Source: Prosopocoilus inquinatus
Lineage: Eukaryota > Arthropoda > Insecta > Coleoptera > Lucanidae
Reading direction: 5' to 3'
Length of the DNA: 64,000 nt
Assembly: GCA_036172665.1 (NCBI GenBank)
Contig: JAYKNF010000013.1
Coordinates: 1,736,001 to 1,800,000, forward strand
Notes under the pieces: generated by a model
The model's input: the letters and a program-made list of their open reading frames with translations, nothing else
The model's database searches: none
What the model was told of the DNA's origin: nothing
Position numbers and translations under genes: made by a program
Part shown: one piece after another, positions 1 to 12,140 of the stretch
Layout of the letters: each line of letters begins with the position of its first letter
Position numbering within the stretch: the stretch's first letter is position 1

Positions 1-342
1 CGACAGAGATACATATTTTGGTTAAAGAAAAGTTGCACAAATCAATGCCTAATTCGTATTCATTAACAGAATGATTCTTTTTGGAGATATTAATGAAAAT
101 GTAAAATTTCTTTTTTTCTGTATTTCTTTGATTATAATTTTAAACTTCTGATTTAATTTTATACAGACATTTTTTGATTTTGCTTCGAATAAGGGTGACT
201 GAATTGAAGTCTGAAGTTTCATCATTGTCTATCACAACGTGTATCTTTTTCTTTTTCTATTCGATAGCATTTTTTCTTCTGTTTGTAATGCTATAGCATA
301 CTTAATAGTTGATGTTATATTGGAAACTTATATAATTCAGAT

Positions 343-454
343 ATACAGGGTGTCCCAGAGCTCCGTAAAAGTTCCATAACTTTCTTGCTATTCCATATAC
401 CTGGAATAGCAAGAAAGTTATGGAACTTTTACGGAGCTCTGGGTCAGCCTGTAT
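343..454. repeat. Hairpin element (MITE-like), near-perfect inverted repeat
   Basis: Positions 354-395 and 402-443 are exact reverse complements (42-bp arms) around a 6-nt loop, tatacc. The outer edges read atacagg (343-349) and cctgtat (448-454), so the terminal inverted repeat resumes after a 4-nt mismatch. Ends of the type acagggtgtcc are common on short non-autonomous insect elements. No coding sequence is present. The arms are identical, so this is young or recently folded-back DNA. Confidence 0.8.
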
Positions 455-664
455 GTTTGAAAATGTTATTTAACACCTAATTTCAAATTTCTAATTCATT
501 TTCATATTTTTTTGTTATTCTATTCGATAGAATTGTTTCTGGTGATTTTAATGACGTATAATACTTTTTTTCAAGTAAAGTTAAAATATGATAAAAAAAT
601 ACTGATACCGTTTCATCAAATGTTGAGAGCCGCTGAGTGCTAAAGAAATTAAAAAAATACATTG

Positions 665-900
665 TTACACATATGTGAAAAAAAATAAGTCTATTTACTT
701 TTTTTCACTCCTGACTAAAAAAGGAAATAAGTTTATTTACTTTTTTTTACTCCTGACAAAGCTATAAATCGAGAGAAACTGATATACAGGTCAGTTTCTT
801 TTGAGATTTCCCGAGTACTCAAGTTAAAATTTGAAAGTGACATACAAATCAGTTTCTCTTGAGATTTCCTGAGTACTCTAATTTGAATTTTCATGAATCA
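665..900. repeat. Two short local duplications
   Basis: A segment reading about tatttactttttttcactcctgac occurs twice between 690 and 760. A second unit, cagtttcttttgagatttcc followed by cgagtactc, occurs near 793 and again near 850, about 62 bp apart. The ctcctgacaaagctataaat stretch at 750-770 is a decayed relative of the hammerhead-like motif at 1679-1720. No gene is seen from 455 to 1240. Confidence 0.5.
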
Positions 901-1244
901 TAAAGAGAACTTCTAATTCACGCGAACTGGGAAGATACATTTGAAATTAAAGCCGCAGTCCTACTGAATGATCGCGGATAATCATGCACAGCGAATAAAA
1001 TATTAAACCAATGAAATTCGCACTTTTTGACACAGTATATCCGTAACTGGCGCGACGTTGGTTGAAAATTTTAATCGCTTTTCATTTTGGTACCAAACTA
1101 CTAGAAACTTTCAGTTGTTTATTAAATATTTACATCTAAAAATTACTATTTTCTCAATAACTCGTCGAATATCAGAATTGGACCCTACAAACTGTATATC
1201 ATTGAAAAGCGTATCAAAAATGCTATGGAATGGTGTGAAAATAT

Positions 1245-1630
1245 ATAGGGTGTTCTATTTGAAAAAATGGAGTTTTTGTTATTTATAATTATTCATTTTC
1301 AAAAAATCGTAGTAAGCCTTGGAACATCCCTACACGACTTGGCTTGATCTCGAATGATTGACCACAGCCTTGGCATTGACTGAAAAAAAAATCGGTTGCG
1401 TTATCTTTAGTGGTTTAGAAGTTACGAATTTTTGAATGGAACCTTGCATCCGGGAATTTTCAAGAAAAAATTGACTCACATCAAAAAGTATGATTGATAC
1501 GTGAAAATGATTCAAATAAATTTAACGCAAAATTTATTATAGAACCCAGAAATGAAGTCAAAATGGGGTATTTCAATTAAAAAAAACGTAACTTTAATAT
1601 TTTTATAATACTTGGACAGCCTGTATATAA
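1245..1630. repeat. Possible short non-autonomous element
   Basis: The segment begins tatagggtgttc and ends acagcctgtata, matching the end type of the hairpin element at 343-454. It holds no convincing open frame. Boundaries come only from these end motifs, and no clear target duplication was seen. Confidence 0.3.
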
Positions 1631-1678
1631 ACGAATTCACTCCAGACGAAAAAAGTAAATAGGTTTATTTACTTCTTT

Positions 1679-1720
1679 TACTCCTGACGAAGCTATAATT
1701 TTATACCGAAACGTTGAGTG
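1679..1720 (+). ncRNA. Hammerhead-like motif, dispersed family, copy 1
   Basis: CTGACGA (1684-1690) is followed by a short hairpin, then GAAACGTT, then GAGTG. ACTC before the core pairs with GAGT at 1716-1719, giving a stem I. ACGT followed by T fits a minimal stem III and cleavage position. This order is that of a type I hammerhead. Caveats: one unpaired A lies between CTGACGA and stem II, and this copy has a C-C mismatch in stem II. A ctgtccggtt box follows, as in the other family members. From 1721 to 3270 I see only AT-rich sequence with no supportable gene. Confidence 0.45.
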
Positions 1721-3271
1721 TGTTCTCATCATATTTCTGTCCGGTTCAAGATTAAAATTAATAAAAATTTGTATTATTATTAGAAACATTTGAATTTTGT
1801 TAGTATTTTATACGATTTTTAATTACTGGTTCAATAAGATTTATTGGATAAGAATTTTGAATATACAGTTTTCTTTTAATTTGACTAGATAAGCATATTC
1901 GAATATCTTAGAAAAGACTGAGGACAAAGATATTGGCATGTAATTTTATAATCGTTGTAGATTATTCGTTTTGATAATAGGTATTATTTTACTCGTTTTT
2001 AATTTACAAATAAACGATAAATTGATTAAATTGAGCAAAGGTGCACATAATGTTTCGCCGGATTTCTTTACAAAATACACCAACATACACGTCTTCGCAA
2101 CCAGATTTCCAAGAATTTTCAAATTTATTTTTCAATATATCGAGGTCATATTTCATCAGCGAGCTTAGGAACGTAGAGTTCTTATTCTGAGGTAATTGTG
2201 GTAGTACCCCGGTCAATAAATTATTACATACATGATTCTTGCGAATGTTGGAAAGTATTTACATTGGTGCATTTTTAAAGAAAGCAATAAAACTGTGGCT
2301 ATTTCTAAAGGATTAGTGATTGCAACATTACTATCAATTATCGTTATATTTTGGTTTTTTTGGTTTTGTATATGACAGATGGAAGATTACCTTCTAAGCC
2401 ATTTTGGTAGAATTATCAGCACTAAAAATTTTGTTTTGTATGAACAATTTCTTTTCGTTTAGTACTCCCATTAAGTTATTGTGTTCTCGTTTGGCTGTTT
2501 TATATATTTCATTTAATTCAGGGTATTTACTACGAAGTAAAAACAAATTTCTAAGTTTGAGATATATCACTTTGACTCTGTTATTTATCCAAGGCTTATT
2601 GTGTGATTTATTATAGACATGTTTTTCTTAGAGGAAAATTTCAAAATTCCAAAGTGATGACCAATTAAAATTTGTAATCTGTATTATTTAAGCTTCAAAT
2701 TAATATCAACTATTAAGTGTGATATACCATTACAATCAGAAGAAAAAATGCTGTCGAATAGAAAGATAAAAAGATACAAGTACACAAGAAATTCAGAGAA
2801 AAAAAGAAAATCGAAAATACGAATAAGGCACTCAATCACGCAACTTTTCTTCCATTTAACCAAATTTGTATCTCTTACGGTTTAGATCCCGTCAGTGCAC
2901 ACCCAATTTGAAACAGCTGGTATAAATTATAATAGCTACGTATTATACAAGTATCTTATAAGACAAATATATCACGAAATGTATGTTTAGCCACGATAGC
3001 TTGCTCAAGTGGGCTAATTTTTCTTGAGTGACTTATTTGCTGTTAGGCACGGGTGTAATACATAGTTTTATCCGATTCATTTATCATGTAGTTATATTAA
3101 TGCCGATTTTGAATAACAGTCTAATTATGTTTCTTTTTGACGCTTTTTTGCAAAATCCTGAAACAGGTAAATTTTTTATTTTAAAAAGGCACATGTTAGC
3201 GTAAAATTTTCTTCTTATTCGTCATTTGTCTTTCGACTCTGACGTCATCATGAACTTCTAAAATGAGAACC

Positions 3272-3348
3272 CTAACTTTTTAATTGAAGTTTGTTCTTGT
3301 CCGATGAAAATAGTAAGTAGAAGGTTTTTTTAATCTCAAACCGGACAG

Positions 3349-3383
<35 letters not shown>

Positions 3384-3486
3384 AAGGGAAACACACTCAA
3401 CGTTTCGCTATAGATTTATAGCTTCGTCAGGAGTGAAAAAAAAGTAAATAAACAAGTTGTCAAGAGAAACAAGTCGTCAAGAGAAA
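3272..3486 (-). repeat. Dispersed repeat carrying a hammerhead-like motif, copy 2
   Basis: On the minus strand, 3394-3435 reads CACTC, CTGACGA, a perfect 6-bp hairpin with loop AATC, GAAACGTT and GAGTG. The flanking CACTC and GAGTG pair perfectly. The same ~180-bp sequence recurs at 38076-38250 in the same orientation, including the cttgtccgatgaaaat and aaaccggacag boxes. A run of about 35 A residues interrupts this copy near 3347-3381, and a T run lies at 3563-3590. The tail repeats the unit agttgtcaagagaaac. Confidence 0.55.
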
Positions 3487-3558
3487 CGAAAAGGTAACAT
3501 GATTTTTAAACTAAACTACGAGTTGTTCGGAATAAAAGTAACGAGAACTAATTAAAAC

Positions 3559-3599
<41 letters not shown>

Positions 3600-3767
3600 T
3601 ATATAATTAATTAATTGACAGATCTATATCTTGTTTAAAGAGTCCAGAAAACTACAAAATATGTAACTTTTTAATCGAAATTTGGATGATACTTCATGAT
3701 ACTTAAATGCTGATGTAAAAAAAATCATACATTACATAACATTTTGTTCTAAAAAATAAATATTTTA

Positions 3768-4636
3768 TTAAAACAAAATATTTTTTTTGATGAACCAATG
3801 GCATTGACGTACACGAGTGTAAACACTTTGTACAGCACGTTGAACAATTTCTGGATTGATGTTTTGCATTTCTGCACGAATTCAATGTTTTAAATCCTCT
3901 AAATTGTCTGGTCTGATAACATACACAAGCGATTTTAGACGACTCCAAAGGAAAAAATCCAGCGGCGTTAAATTCGGCGATCATGGTGGCCGTTCAATCG
4001 TTCCCGTCGCCCTATCCGTCTACTAGGGAACGTTTTATCGAGAAATTGTCGAACTTGTACGCCAAAAGGGGGAAGAGCTCCATTTTGTCGATACCAAATG
4101 GATTGATGAGACACACCAGGATCTTCGTCATTTCCATTTAATTCCAAACGCAAAAAATTTAAGTATCGTTCTTCAAATTATTTTGTAAGAAGATAGGATC
4201 TAAAATACGACGCCCTACCATTCCCGCCCATACATTGACGTTTCCTTTTCTTTGACTGTGGACTCTTTAGACCAATGAGGATTTTCTTCTGCCCAATACC
4301 TGCTATTATGCCGATTTACTGAACCATTTAGGCAAGATTCCAGACGATGATCTGGATCATCTTCATTCAATTCATGAATTAAATGCACCTTGTATGGGTG
4401 GTACTTTTCCTTTTTATAATATTTTTGTAACCAGTGAAGGATCAATGTCAATATTTGCAGCAATTTGCCTTGTCGACTTATGAGGAGTTTCTTGTACTTC
4501 AAGTAATATATTTAAGTTGCTTTTTTTACTTACTCGTGGACGGCCTTGTCGAGATAAATCTTTTACGCTCTCTTCTATCACCATAACCGACCATCATTAA
4601 AATTTCTATTCTTTCTCGTTCAGTTAAATAAACCAT
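3768..4636 (-). pseudogene. Decayed mariner/Tc1-superfamily transposase
   Basis: Reading the minus strand from an ATG at 4634-4636, the sequence begins MVYLTERERIEILMMVGYGD, an N-terminal helix-turn-helix type typical of a widespread insect DDE transposase family. It continues with KKEKYHPYKVHLIHELNEDD and NGSVNRHNSRYW, and ends near 3768 with a PDNLEDLKH segment and a stop. The block that should carry the first catalytic Asp is deleted between LESC and LNGSV. The second Asp region reads RQNGALPPF, so Asp has become Asn. Several frameshifts split the frame, near 3970, 4150 and 4500. It cannot encode an active enzyme. No terminal inverted repeats were identified. From 4640 to 5267 I see nothing codable. 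Confidence 0.75.
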
Positions 4637-5264
4637 TTTATGTGGATTGGTGAAAAAAATTACATTATCGCTGTAATTTTTTAATTTATCAGCTCCGCCA
4701 TAGCCACCACGAATACAGCCGAATAGATTTTCTAACGGATTTTGAGTCAGAGATCTTGGTCTTCAAGATTCAAAACCTTTATTCCGAAGGACTCCCAAAT
4801 TGCTCCCAAGGCTAGTGTACAATGGCTTTGAAAAGTATCCGTTCCCACAACAGAGCGGTGGTCTTAAAATAATCGGAAACCTAGCGAAAATGACCCTTAT
4901 GGTAATCTTATGATGCTAAATAAACAATTAGTTTCGCTAGGGCCGGGTTAATTATAAAAATTGTGCAGACTAAGGGTCCTGGTCGCCGCAGCCTTAACAG
5001 TCCATTTCTTCCCAATACAAAATTTGAATTAATTTTTACATTATAGGGATATCTATTGTAATTAGAAAGACGTCTAATTCCTTTTTAAATACTGAATGGA
5101 AATTTCTTGTGCTCTGAACAAAACTTAATATTGCAGAGAAAAGCAACGAAAAGTAAACATTTATTTATTTCTTTATAATCTATTTCTTTCAGTATTCAGA
5201 CTCTTATTAAGTATGTAGTAGGTATTATTTAATTGAAGTCATATTATAAGATTTTCATAAGCAT

Positions 5265-5267
<3 letters not shown>

Positions 5268-5298
<31 letters not shown>

Positions 5299-5314
5299 TA
5301 ATAATAATAATAAT
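5268..5314. repeat. (AAT)n microsatellite
   Basis: About 15 AAT/ATA units with one interruption (gataat). It lies just outside a satellite fragment, and AAT units resume at 5370. It is probably the microsatellite 3' tail of the minus-strand non-LTR retrotransposon at 5390-9424. Confidence 0.8.
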
Positions 5315-5369
5315 CCTACTGCAATGTTAGGTCAAAAAGCGATAGTAAGATGTCGCTATTTTATATGTT
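5315..5369 (+). repeat. 55-bp fragment of the hammerhead satellite inside an AAT tail
   Basis: The fragment runs from cctactgcaatg through gcgatagtaagatgtcgc to atatgtt. It matches only the last ~55 bp of the satellite unit, in ribozyme-sense orientation. It stops at the same point (ctgtt in the arrays) where the array at 12141-14540 and the insertion at 42159-52711 stop. AAT repeats flank it on both sides, as if it had inserted into the microsatellite. It resembles a strongly 5'-truncated copy with a fixed 3' end. Confidence 0.75.
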
Positions 5370-5379
5370 AATAATAATA

Positions 5380-8160
5380 ATATTTATTTTCAATAAAAAA
5401 AACAAAGAAGATACATCATTGTTAGAAATTGAAAATGTCAAATGTAACAATACTTTGACGAAAAGAAAAAAAAAAACAATAGAAAATTTATATCTGTTGT
5501 AGGGTGAATGAAAAGTAGGTATTATTAAATGTGATTCATAAACTCCGCTACAGAGTAAGATTCCATTGCTAATAGAAAGTTGAACACTTCTCTTCGAAAG
5601 CTCCTGGAACAGATTGTAGACTTAATCCTTGAAGGTAGTTTGTTGAAGAATAACATGGCACTGTAAAGTGGCGTTTTTTCGGTGACTGATAGCCGATGTA
5701 TTGGTAGGCTGTAAATGTTGTGTCTGGTTGCATAGCAGGAAACGTCAAAGTAATTTTCGAATTTCTCTCTGTGTTTTTGAAGAAAAAGCAAACAGGACTT
5801 TATATATAAGGCTGGCACTGTGAGTAACTTCTTTGAGCGATGAAAATTTTATTGGCATGAGTGCTACCTCCCCAAAATATAATACCATATGATATTATAG
5901 AGTTAACATAAGCAAAATAAATCATTCTTAACGTTCCAGCATGCGAAACAGGTTTCAAGATTCGAAGCATGAAGCAAGCTTTATTCAGTTTCTTTACCAA
6001 TTCAGATATGTGTTCTAGATAATTTAGCTCTGCATCGAGAATTAATCCTAAGACTTTTGCAGATTTACTTACGGTCACTCTCTCATGACCAAAATGCACT
6101 TGCTCAGGAGGTGTATAGCCGGGATGATTAGTTCTAAAGAGAACGCACGCAGTCTTCGTTTGGTTTAAGACAAGACTGTTATTCTTGAACCATTCCTGGA
6201 TCCTTGGAATTAGTTGCCGTAGAAGTTCATTTAGGTCTCTGAAATCATGTGCCCACACTAGAAGATTTGTGTCATCAGCATAGTTTACTATTTTTAAATT
6301 TTCGTTAGATATTGAAGTGAATAAGTCATTTATAAATATAACGAAGACGATTGGCCCGAGTATGCTGCCTTGAGGTACTCCCCTGACTATACTCGCTTCC
6401 TCGGAATAATATTTTCTACCTTCTACTGATACGTAGGTTCCTTGACGCCGGTTTGCCAAATAAGTCTGGAACCATTCCAAAGCTTTTCCTCTAAAGCCGT
6501 AACGTTCCAATTTATCCAGAAGTAGAGAATGTAGTACGCAGTCGAACGCTTTAGACAGATCCAAGAACAGTCCGCATGGTACACTTCCCTTTTCTAAAGC
6601 CAGTACTATTGTCTTCACCAAGTCAAAAATTGCGGTATTGGTCGATCGTCAACTGATGAACCCGTGCTGAGAAGGATCCATGGCATTACAAGATTGAAGA
6701 AATTCTTTTATTCTCTTACACATTAATGACTCAATAATTTTGGCGAACGTGCTAAGTAAGCTGATGGGAGTGTAATTTTCAACATTACAACTATCGCCTT
6801 TTTTGTATATAGGTACCACATCCGCAAGTTTGAGTGGGTCAGGAAAAATACCATTTGAAAACGATGAGTTTATTAAGTAAGTTATCGGTTTTATGATATT
6901 AAATAACGTGCTCTTGACAAGTTTAACTGGTACTTCATCATATCCGGGAGAACTACTATTATTTAATGTATTGACAGTGTTTATTATATCCTGCTCAGTT
7001 ACAGGGTATAGGTAAATACTTCGATTTATCTTCGGAAAATTAAGATTATTATAAGAAGTTGAAGAACTGTTTCTTAATATTTGTCCGACATTTACAAAAA
7101 AAAGTATTTAGCTCATTCACAGTGTTGACCGGGTTAATTTTCAAAAAGTCTTCTACTTCATTAAGGCATAAGTTAGCGTTAGTTACCTCTTTGACAATGT
7201 TCCAAGTGGTTTTAATTTTGTTGTTAGAATTGGTAATTCGGGAACTAATTGCATTCTTCTTACACTCATTTATAAGGTGTGTGTATTCCCTTTTAGCTGC
7301 AAGATAATTCGGTATTAATTCATTGTGATATCTGGATAGTGTTAATAAGATGTCCATTCTGTTTTTGGCATTTATGACATCAGGAGAATTATACATTTTT
7401 CGCAGTTCAGACATTTTGTGTATTTTTTTGATACGGAACACTGAATTGAAAAGTTGAGAATATGTTGCAAGAAAGATGTTCCATTGTGAATTTACGTCAG
7501 CTTTATTAGTGTCGTATATGATCTGCCAGGATTCGTTCGCTAACATGTCATTCATGCGTTTCATATTAGAAGCACTGAATATGCGCCTAGAGACTAATGC
7601 TTCATTTTTATGAATTGATTCTTCAAAGGTTATTTTCTGCGCAGTATGATCCGATATGTGTGTCAATATGACGCTTGTTGTAAAGCGTTCCATATTTGTG
7701 ATTATGTTGTCCATACATGAGTTATTTCTGGAAGTTATTCTTGTGTATTCCTTAATGGTTAAGTTCAGATTAAATGACTGCAATAACGATAGAAATTCTT
7801 CTTTATCTTTATTGTCAGTTAAAAAATTTATATTAAAATCGCCAGTGATGATGACCTTACATTTATTGTGGATAAGATTTTCTAAGATTGCATTCAATTT
7901 TGAGAAAAAAATTTCAGTACAACTAGTAGGAGGTCTATAAATTCCAATTATAGTAATCTTCTCACTTGAAATTTTAACTTCCACCGCCCCACATTCGAAT
8001 TCATTGCTGACTGCCAAATTGTTAATCCACTTTATCTGCATACACTTTGTAGATTGTTTGGTGAATATACATACTCCACCATATCCGTTAGTTCTACAAA
8101 AAGCGGAAACCACTTTGAAATTTTGGAATCTAACCAAATTGAGAGTAGTTTAAGTTAGCC
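5380..8160 (-). pseudogene. Non-LTR retrotransposon ORF2: endonuclease and reverse transcriptase
   Basis: The N-terminal part (about 8137-7049) is an apurinic-type endonuclease, with GGVCIFTK, IIGIYRPPTS, TGDFNINF and ISDHTA motifs in order. After a frameshift near 7050 the reverse transcriptase follows. The track SSPGYDEVPVKL, ADVVPIYKKGD, LFLDLSKAFD, GVPQGSILGP and YADDT (near 6271-6285) shows domains 1-5. A C-terminal tail ends at 5525. A stop near 6650 (HGFIS then stop) and a frameshift near 5810 break the frame. The layout fits the CR1/jockey group. The 3' end appears to be an AATAAATATTATTATT tail near 5370-5395 on the minus strand. The element is inactive. Confidence 0.88.
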
Positions 8161-8293
8161 AGTGTTCCGATAAGCATAAAAAATTACAATCCTTATGTTC
8201 CTCTAACAATGCATTTAATAAGTTAATACAATTCGCCAGCGAGCGTACATTTTGATGAATTAGGCTTATTTGTGGTTTTTTATTCAGTAATTG

Positions 8294-9424
8294 CTATGTA
8301 CTGTAGTCTGTTTTACTACGTTGAAGACTTTCTAACCGTTTTCGACACTGACAAACTTTATCCCAAACTGGGTGTTCGGTATTCACGTTTATATTAAACT
8401 TTAATTTAGCTTCCACACAGTTGATACAGTTGAAAGTGTCAGCAGTGCATCTTGTCTTCGCATGCTCGCCTGAACAAATTGGACATACTTCTTTATTTTT
8501 ACAATCTTTAGCCTGATGACCATATCTGTTACATTTAAAACATCGAATAATACCAAGCTCTTCAGTTACTGGACAACTTCTCCAACCAATGAAAACGCGT
8601 TCACGGTTAACCAGATCCTTTAAAGCAGTGGTATCAACTTCTAGAAATACATTGAATTTCTTATGCTGTATTTTACTTTTATGTACTATTTTCAATTATA
8701 TAGATTCATCAAGTTTATTTTGGGCAATTATTTTTTGAATTAAATTGTCATCATTATCTGTTTCACAAATGCCATTTATTTTCACGCAAGGGCGTCTCAA
8801 TTTTCCTTCTTGTAGCTTTTATCGATCACTTAGTTTACTTGCAATATTTTCTTTTATGGTGGCAGCAGTTTTATTATTGTCACACTCTAATATCACTCCT
8901 CCAGTTTTCGTAGTTTTCCCAATCTTAACCCCAATTTTTAATTCACATGGATTGATCGATTTTTTAATATCATCTTTAATAACCTTACTCTCCACATCTT
9001 TTTGTTTAGGATGCACAATAATAACTTCAGTGTCGAGATTTTTCTTCAATACATCTTTGTATAGTTCCGTTTTTGGTTCCGAGTTAGACCCGCCGTTGTT
9101 TATATTTTGCTGTATCAATTTAATTTCATTGTTCTGATTTCTAATTAAGTTTAAACATTCGTGTATCGCTAATTTTAAGGAATTAATTTCTTCTTTAAGA
9201 GAAGATATTTCCTTATTCTTACTGCAGCAATTTACTTTTCCGTTGTTAGGATATGCCGTTGCTATTATCAGTAAATTTTCAATTTTTGTGCAGCAACTAG
9301 GATGATACTTTTTCCCACAGATAACACATTGCAGATATTTTTTTAACTCCGAATTATAAATTGAACACGTATTAATGTCTTTGCCAGTTGTATCTTCTGA
9401 CATTATATTAATATTATTAAGCAA
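8294..9424 (-). pseudogene. Non-LTR retrotransposon ORF1: zinc-finger RNA-binding protein
   Basis: This lies just upstream of ORF2 on the same strand. From an ATG at 9424 (MLNNINIMSEDTTGKD) the protein has a cysteine/histidine cluster, CVICGKKYHPSCC, resembling a PHD-like finger. A predicted coiled coil follows, with EISSLKEEINSLKLA at about residues 70-85. The second half, after a stop near 8819, carries retroviral-type knuckles: CFKCNRYGHQAKDC, CPICSGEHAKTRC and a degenerate third. Such ORF1 proteins bind element RNA in CR1/jockey-type elements. The 5' end of the element was not found. The 600 bp between 9430 and 10080 hold an AT-rich open frame that I do not consider a gene. Confidence 0.8.
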
Positions 9425-10082
9425 AGTCCAGCAAATATTCCTTATACGACAGAATCATCGTAAATTTAAATTAAAAGTCTTTTTGCAGTCCAAGTTGTTT
9501 ACGAGCGGCTGAATGATTTGCGCGACCGTCTTGCACTCCTTCTTTAATATTTTCGGTACTTACCGCTAAAAACTGTCAATGTTTATCATTAATTTGAATT
9601 CCCTGTTCACTCTACCTCACTTCAATAAGAAATTGTTAATCAAATCACTATTTTCCACTGTGCAAAACTGGAAATTATCAGACACATACGCACATGTGTA
9701 TACTCCACTTCACGGTTACTCACAATGTTTCTACGATATTTATACAAAGCTTTTACCTAAGAATAAATTAAAAAATGAAACTTACTGGGCCAACGAGATG
9801 AGCATTTATTGTTTGTTTATTTGCAGGTTTTTAAAATTCAGGTTCTTTATTTTATTTTTGTTTTACATACTGGCAAAAACTGGCCTGTTTTATTTGGTAA
9901 TAGTTATGATAATAAAAAAGTATTTTATATTTCAACATACAGTATACAAGTTTACCGTTCTGAAATTTAATTTTTGTAATCGATTTACGTGAAATTTGAA
10001 ATAAAACACTTTAAGAACGTAAAGTAATGAATTTATTCTGTATACATAAAATTAAAGAACTTAAAATAAAATAAAAGTTAAA

Positions 10083-10985
10083 CTAATAATACGTGTGATG
10101 ACCCCCTCTCATTATAACTTCTTCCAGGCGCGATGACATGGAATTTACTAAATTTTCACATATATTGGTATTTTCGAAATTTCTCCATGTATCATTAACT
10201 TGCTAACGAAGTAAATTTCGGTTTCTTATTTCCCTATTGTCAGTCCAGTTTCTTATTACAGCAGCCCACAAATTTTCAATAGGGTTTAAATCAGGTGATT
10301 TCGAGGGCCACGGCAAGACTTCAATTTCAGGGTGTTCACTAAACCAGTTGTTGACTATTCGTGCAGTATGGACTGCACTATTGTCCTGCACGAAAGTAAT
10401 CCTGTCGTCATTTGCGTATACCAAAGGTAATAAATATTGCTTCAAAATTTGAATATACGAAGCAGCATTCAGTTTGTTGAGAATTTCAACCAAATCACCA
10501 ACGCCATGGGATGACACCCATCCCCAATACGCGAGTAAAATTCTGCCACTGGATGTGTTCTTCACGACGAAATTTTCCTCGTATCGCATGTTTCGTGGTC
10601 GATACACAAACGGCCTCCATTTTTGGTTGGAACGAAACACCTTTTCATCCGAAAAGACGACATTTGTCCAATCCTTATTTAAATGTTGCACAGCAAATGT
10701 CATGCGGGCTTCGACGGGGATTGCTTGAAAATCCAACATATGGGCAGGTCTTCTACATTCTAGTCCTGCAGCTTTAAGTCTCGAAAGTATCGTCTGGCTC
10801 GAACAATTGACATTACTATTTTCGGATATTTTTCTGGTCGAAAAGAACGGATTCTGCCTTGAAATTTCTACATTTCCTTGATCTTCCTCTGGTGTTGTTC
10901 CTCTTGGGCGACCTGATCTTTGCTTTACATGTACATTTCCTTCTCGTCTGAATCTTTTAATCCAATACAGGACAATTTATTGCTA
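10083..10985 (-). pseudogene. Tc1-like transposase, 5'-truncated
   Basis: The reading starts inside the helix-turn-helix region (WIKRFRREGNVHVKQRSGRP). It continues through VVFSDEKVF (first Asp), FVQDNSAVHTARI (second Asp) and WPSKSPDLNPIENLW (third acid, D34E-type spacing). The main open frame is 10203-10739, and a frameshift near 10200 is needed to reach the tail CENLVNSMSSRLEEV and the stop at 10083-10085. The same tail type (CEKLIDSMRSRLQD) is found at 20465-20605, so two related copies are present. The N-terminus is missing or too decayed to see. Confidence 0.8.
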
Positions 10986-11099
10986 AAGACACATTAATGG
11001 AATGAAAATTTATCTAATTCACAAATCTTACATTTGTACTTCTATAAAATATATGGATAATTGTATTGTTACGGACACTTGGAAAAATTGAGACTTATG

Positions 11100-11515
11100 T
11101 TAACGTTTCGTTGTGTGTGACAGTTTCTTTAGGAAAATTTATTAATAAACAAGTTTTAAGGGAAACTAAAAAAAAGGGTATTCGACGAATAAGTTATCAA
11201 GAGTAACTAAACAATCATCGAGGGAAACTAAAGAAGAAAATGGTTTTTTAGAATAATTGTTATTTTTTTTATTTTATTTTTTGATAGAAAAAATTATATT
11301 ATTATAGAAAATTATAAGAATAAGAATAAGTAAATAAATAATTAAAAAAAAAAACATTTTCTTGTTTAGTTTCCTTTGGTGACTTGCTTAATTACTCTTG
11401 CGAACTTATTTAGTTTCCGTTGACAAGGCGTTTCTTTTTTCTGATTTCCCTTATTTTTATTTATAAATTTTCTTGAAGAAACTGTTAAATACGAAACGAA
11501 ATGTCGACAAAAATC
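11100..11515. repeat. Imperfect inverted repeat rich in 'aagagaaac'-type units
   Basis: The left arm (11103-11240) reads acgtttcg, then gacagtttctttaggaaaat, then repeated gggaaacta and aagagtaac units. The right arm (11360-11515) carries the same units reversed and ends acgaaacgaaatgt. The repeated units resemble the tail agttgtcaagagaaac of the dispersed family at 3272-3486. It is probably a fold-back derivative of that family. No coding sequence. Confidence 0.45.
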
Positions 11516-12140
11516 TTAATTTCTATAAGTGTATGCAACAAAATAATCATATATTTTATAATAATTTTCATCAGACAAAATACCCAAGCAGCAAGGTGTC
11601 GTCTTTTTCACGTCAAAAATTGGTCATCGTTTACGTCGAATGACCAATGTCAATGACGTATTAAAGACGTAAAAATGACGGGCAAATGTCATAGCCCGGT
11701 GATGTCGTTTTTGTACGTCAAAGAGTCGTGTATTTGTGACGTAATTTTTAATTGTATTACCTATGACGCATAAGTAACCAAAAAACTAAATCATATTTTA
11801 ATTTTTTATTCAAATATCTGTACATATGTATACATATACCTACGAACAATAAATAAATAATATTTTAACTAAATTCATATATATTTTGTAAAATTCCAAA
11901 TAAAAATAAAATAAAAAGCTATTACTAAACAGTCAGATTCTACTCTTTAGTGAAATAAAAGAATTGAATTAAGAAAACGAAAAAGAAAAATGCCCAAGTC
12001 CTATCTCAAGTACCGTTAAAATATTAATATAACAGGTTATGATATACGAGTTAACAATACCCACCTTCTTTACACAGTTACAATACCTAAAGCAAGTACA
12101 CGTACAAGTAGATTAGTTAGTTAATACATAATAAATTAAC

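Noticed and set aside
9579..9992. 137-codon plus-strand open frame
   Set aside because: Hydrophobic, AT-driven composition, no recognisable motif and no partner features. It lies at the edge of a decayed retrotransposon.
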